A DNA stretch of 64,000 nt from Candidatus Fermentibacteraceae bacterium (GTDB taxonomy: Bacteria; Fermentibacterota; Fermentibacteria; Fermentibacterales; JCC-6), in assembly GCA_027067855.1 (NCBI GenBank), contig JAMOUX010000011.1, positions 101,012 to 165,011 of the forward strand, written 5' to 3'. Shown here piece after piece: positions 61,364 through 64,000 of this stretch (positions are counted from its first letter, which is position 1; each line of letters opens with the position of its first letter). The notes below the pieces were generated by a model. The model did not search any database. It was not told where the DNA came from and saw only the letters and a list, made by a program, of their open reading frames with translations. Made by a program: the position numbers and the translations under genes.

Positions 61364-62851
61364 TCACCTCCGTATCCGGTTCGATCCAGGCCTGTAAACC
61401 GGGCTTTCCCGCTTCCATGCCGCGAGTGTCACGGAACGGGCCAGCTTATCCAGCGTGAAAGGCGGTTCCAGGAAAATCACGCCGTTTTCAAAAAAAGGTT
61501 GCCGGTCTATCCCTTCCTTTCCCAGCACTATCATGCCCGAGGCCCATTCCGGGTTTCTTCCCGGCATCATTCCACCGGAAACAAAAGCATCGTATTCCAC
61601 CACCGCCATTCTCATAACATCGGCGCCTTTCGGCGGTTCCTCTTCGCACCCCACGGCCCGCAGCATCGTGGAGATTTTCCGGCCCGGGTCCCCGGAAAGC
61701 CCGATAGCGGTGACCACCGGCACCACGTCTTCCGACGCTTCCACCGCCACCCCCGCGGCGGCGGGCAGGAAAACGGTAAAAACACTGCCCCGGCCTCTCC
61801 CGGAATCCATGGTGACCAGGCCTCCGCAACCGTCCACTATGGAGTATACCGTAGGAAGCCCAAGTCCGAATTCTTTCTTCCACCTGGAGAAAAACGGATC
61901 GAAAACCCTCTTCATGTCCTCCGGAGACATGCCCGGCCCGTCGTTCCACACCGTCGTCATGACCCAGTCACCCCGGGGAACCGGCGGCAGGTCCTCCCCG
62001 AGTTCGATCCTGCACGCGGCCAGGACCACCTTGCCCCCATTTCCGGCGGCGCGGCCGGCATTCATCAGGAGGTCGGTCACCACCTGCTCCATGAGCCCGG
62101 ACGTTATTCCGGCGAAACCCGTTCTTTCGGGATAGGCAACCGTGAAATCCACCGAAGGGAAGACCGTGGAAAACACGGACGCGGCGGACGCCAATACTTT
62201 CGGAACGTCACATGTATCGGGCGCTCCATGGGAAACGCGCCCGCCGGCCAGGCCCGCAACCAGGCGTCCCACCTTCTCCGCCAGCTTCTTGATTTCCCCG
62301 ACGTGTTTGAAGATCGGTTTCCCTTCGCTACAGCTCCGCTCGATGCTCACCAGTCTCGCCAGCAACACCGTAAGAAGATCGTTGACATTCCCCACCATGC
62401 TCCTGGCGATGGTTTTCATGGTGTCGGCGCCGTGCAGATCAATCAGCGACCTGTGGATGAGCCACCGGGCCCCGATGTCCCGGAAAACCACTCCGCCGTA
62501 ACCTCCGCCGGAAAACCCCGGGGGGAAAACCGTTCCGCTCACCGGCACGTCCTCCCCATCCGGCCCGACAAGAACCGTGTGGAGAGGAAATTCCATTATT
62601 TCCGCTTTCCCCTCCGTTTCCGCGGCAGGTTCCACCACCACAGGTTCCCTCGTCAGCCTGTGAACGAACTCGAATACATCCCGGAAACCGGAGCCGGCGC
62701 AACTCTCCGGGTCGCGCCCCGCGAGCCTCGCCGCCTCGGGATTCACGTACGATACGGTCCAACCCGGACCAAGGAGCACGACGGCATCGGACACCCCGTT
62801 TAATATCTCGTGTATCCCGGACCCGCCGGCGCTCTTCATGCCATGTTTCAA
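61364..62851 (-). CDS. PAS-domain sensor kinase-like protein lacking the phospho-accepting His, with degenerate receiver
   Basis: The 495-residue cytoplasmic protein starts with a PAS domain (residues ~10-130; ILNGVSDAVVLLGPGWTVSYVNPEAARLAG). The dimerisation helix reads IARSMVGNVNDLLTVLLARL, so Gly sits where NtrB-type kinases have the phospho-His. The HATPase is complete: N box LLMNAGRAA, G1 VWNDGPGMS, F box FDPFFSRW and G2 FGLGLPTVYS. The C-terminal ~110 residues resemble a receiver by its end (FLEPPFTLDKL), but the Lys is Pro and no clear phospho-Asp is seen. TTG at 62851 follows AAAGGT; ATG at 62839 is possible. It is divergent from hutU. Confidence 0.7.
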   Translation of the reverse strand: MKHGMKSAGGSGIHEILNGVSDAVVLLGPGWTVSYVNPEAARLAGRDPESCAGSGFRDVFEFVHRLTREPVVVEPAAETEGKAEIMEFPLHTVLVGPDGEDVPVSGTVFPPGFSGGGYGGVVFRDIGARWLIHRSLIDLHGADTMKTIARSMVGNVNDLLTVLLARLVSIERSCSEGKPIFKHVGEIKKLAEKVGRLVAGLAGGRVSHGAPDTCDVPKVLASAASVFSTVFPSVDFTVAYPERTGFAGITSGLMEQVVTDLLMNAGRAAGNGGKVVLAACRIELGEDLPPVPRGDWVMTTVWNDGPGMSPEDMKRVFDPFFSRWKKEFGLGLPTVYSIVDGCGGLVTMDSGRGRGSVFTVFLPAAAGVAVEASEDVVPVVTAIGLSGDPGRKISTMLRAVGCEEEPPKGADVMRMAVVEYDAFVSGGMMPGRNPEWASGMIVLGKEGIDRQPFFENGVIFLEPPFTLDKLARSVTLAAWKRESPVYRPGSNRIRR

Positions 62852-62858
62852 TTGACCT

Positions 62859-63104
62859 TTAACGCGCTCCTCCCATTACCGCCGGTTTCCCGGTCTCCGA
62901 AAAATCAGGAATGTCGAGAACCATCATTAAACGGACGCCGCCGGGAGACCTCGAGGTTACGGAATACGGTACGCGGACAGCTGCCCCAATCCGGCCGGAA
63001 AACAAAAACACAGCTCCGTTTTCCGTCATGCCGGGCACGGACGCCTGTACGGCGGCGACCAGTAACATGAGTACCGGCAGGAGGATTTCTATAATATTCT
63101 CCAA
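62859..63104 (-). CDS. Possible small exported protein upstream of the kinase gene (doubtful)
   Basis: An open frame of 81 codons begins with a signal-like segment (ENIIEILLPVLMLLVAAVQAS) and continues with VFLFSGRIGAAVRVPYSVT and VLDIPDFSETGKPAVMGG. It ends 7 bases before the kinase start, with GGAGG inside its last codons. It fills most of the 318-base gap to hutU. No start with a good ribosome site is seen, and TATTAT near 63095 could be promoter DNA rather than coding. It may also be a remnant. It resembles no family I know. Confidence 0.25.
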   Translation of the reverse strand: MENIIEILLPVLMLLVAAVQASVPGMTENGAVFLFSGRIGAAVRVPYSVTSRSPGGVRLMMVLDIPDFSETGKPAVMGGAR

Positions 63105-63168
63105 TCGCCGCGAGTGTGTTATTATCCGGGATGCATTATTACCGAATATACATAATGTGGAGGTTTCC

Positions 63169-64000
63169 ATGTCAGAGGGTTTCAAGGAACAGATCAGGAA
63201 AGGCATCCCCGACTCCATTCCGCCGATGCCTCCGGACATCGAGGGAGCCAACAGGGCCCCCGCCCGGCCGAACGTACTGAGTACCGAGGAGAAGAAACTC
63301 GCCCTGCGGAACGCCCTTCGTTACTTCCGCCGCGAGTGGCACGCCGAACTCGCCCCGGAATTCGCCCGGGAACTCGAAGAAGACGGCAGAATCTACATGA
63401 GGAGGTTCAGGCCCACCTACGAGATGAAGGCCAGGTCCATCTGGGAATATCCCGCCGAAACCATCCGGGCTGCGGCCATCATGTTGATGATACAAAACAA
63501 CCTGGACCCGGCGGTGGCACAACACCCCATGGAACTCGTAACCTACGGCGGCAACGGCACGGTCTTCCAGAACTGGGCCCAGTACCTCCTTACCATGAAA
63601 TACCTTTCGATGATGACCGAGGAACAGACGCTGGTTCTCTACTCGGGCCATCCGCTGGGGCTTTTCCCCTCCGGCCCGGACGCTCCCAGGGTGGTGGTGA
63701 CCAACGGAATGATGGTACCCAACTACAGTTCCAGGGAGGATTATGACAGGTTCGCCGCCCTGGGCGTAACTTCCTACGGCCAGATGACCGCCGGCAGCTT
63801 CATGTACATAGGCCCCCAGGGAATAGTACACGGCACCACCATCACCCTTCTCAACGCCGGAAGGAAATACCTGGGGCTGACCCCGGGCGAAGATCTGTCC
63901 GGCAAGCTCTTCGTGAGTTCCGGCCTCGGCGGCATGAGCGGCGCTCAGGCGAAGGCCGCGGTAATCGCCGGTGCCGTGGGAGTGATCGCCGAGATAAATC
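63169..64000 (+). CDS. hutU: Urocanate hydratase (5' part; gene continues past window)
   Basis: The first 277 residues are present. The sequence has the invariant LVTYGGNGTVFQNWAQYLLTMKYLSMM and EEQTLVLYSGHPLGLFPS. VVVTNGMMVPNYSSREDYDRFAALGVTSYGQMTAGSFMYIGPQGIVHGTTIT and the start of the NAD-binding GKLFVSSGLGGMSGAQ region follow. HutU converts urocanate to imidazolonepropionate in histidine breakdown, using NAD+ as an electrophile. ATG at 63169 has a GGAGG site 5 bases before, and TATACATAAT (63147-63156) upstream may be its -10 region. Confidence 0.96.
   Translation, partial: MSEGFKEQIRKGIPDSIPPMPPDIEGANRAPARPNVLSTEEKKLALRNALRYFRREWHAELAPEFARELEEDGRIYMRRFRPTYEMKARSIWEYPAETIRAAAIMLMIQNNLDPAVAQHPMELVTYGGNGTVFQNWAQYLLTMKYLSMMTEEQTLVLYSGHPLGLFPSGPDAPRVVVTNGMMVPNYSSREDYDRFAALGVTSYGQMTAGSFMYIGPQGIVHGTTITLLNAGRKYLGLTPGEDLSGKLFVSSGLGGMSGAQAKAAVIAGAVGVIAEIN

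Overview
The window is about 58-60% GC and gene-dense. It comes from the chromosome of a free-living Gram-negative bacterium. Genes are closely packed, with many 4-base start/stop overlaps, frequent GTG and TTG starts, good GGAGG-type ribosome sites, and heavy use of AGG (Arg) and ATA (Ile) codons. Two secreted peptidases (S8 at 12874-14577, M14 at 33941-35404) end in the same C-terminal Ig-like domain. It has the pattern xxNPVxS...VYDxxGRxV...GVYxVxV, which is typical of FCB-group and related candidate phyla such as Fermentibacterota, WOR-3 or Eisenbacteria. That placement is inference; the window has no 16S rRNA. No CRISPR array, insertion sequence, prophage or integrase was seen.

Layout. 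1-5255: a partial B12-type radical SAM gene, then a plus-strand operon of an exported CAP-domain protein and two membrane HD-GYP proteins, the second catalytically degenerate. 5310-12341 (minus): zinc-ribbon coiled-coil protein, rnpB, recJ, a dinG-like helicase, pgeF and a CsgG/LpoB-like TPR protein. 12465-12827: tRNA-Val, a CAT-anticodon tRNA and tRNA-Leu. 12874-14577: subtilisin-like protease. 14729-29854: a 15-kb minus-strand run (rarA, pcm, a pseudo-kinase, rnr, nadE, purH, two paralogous lytic transglycosylases, an NHL protein, two CNNM/CorC paralogs). 29952-35404 (minus): a lipoprotein, apt, a LOG-like gene, two tRNA-Pro genes, a small membrane protein, MerR, DnaJ-TPR and the M14 peptidase.

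35430-42833 is mainly plus strand: rpsT; an iron operon (DtxR-FeoA regulator, double-FeoA protein, FeoB) behind a perfect 12-4-12 palindrome; then, after the minus-strand glgC, a DUF2089/small membrane protein/SHOCT-like operon and a YchF-like protein with a mutated P-loop. 42830-47734 (minus): glmM-glmS-yihY, tRNA-Thr and a barrel-like protein. 47932-50950: a GlcD-type oxidase facing an SO_0444-type metal permease with an SmtB/CadC-like repressor. 51025-56766 (minus): OsmC, a glutamine amidotransferase, pepD and a DUF4954 protein, with pepT as a separate unit. 56871-58252: pyrBI. 58304-61144 (minus): yebC-ruvC-ruvA-ruvB. 61364-62851: a PAS histidine kinase lacking its histidine. 63169-64000: start of hutU, cut by the window edge.

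Most of the window is housekeeping: DNA repair, nucleotide and cofactor supply, amino-sugar and glycogen synthesis, peptide degradation and cell-wall turnover. The less ordinary parts are protein pairs in which one member has lost key residues: HD-GYP, histidine kinase and YchF. The compact iron and zinc/copper regulatory units also deserve attention. No clearly novel defence or biosynthetic system is visible; the findings below are the strongest leads.
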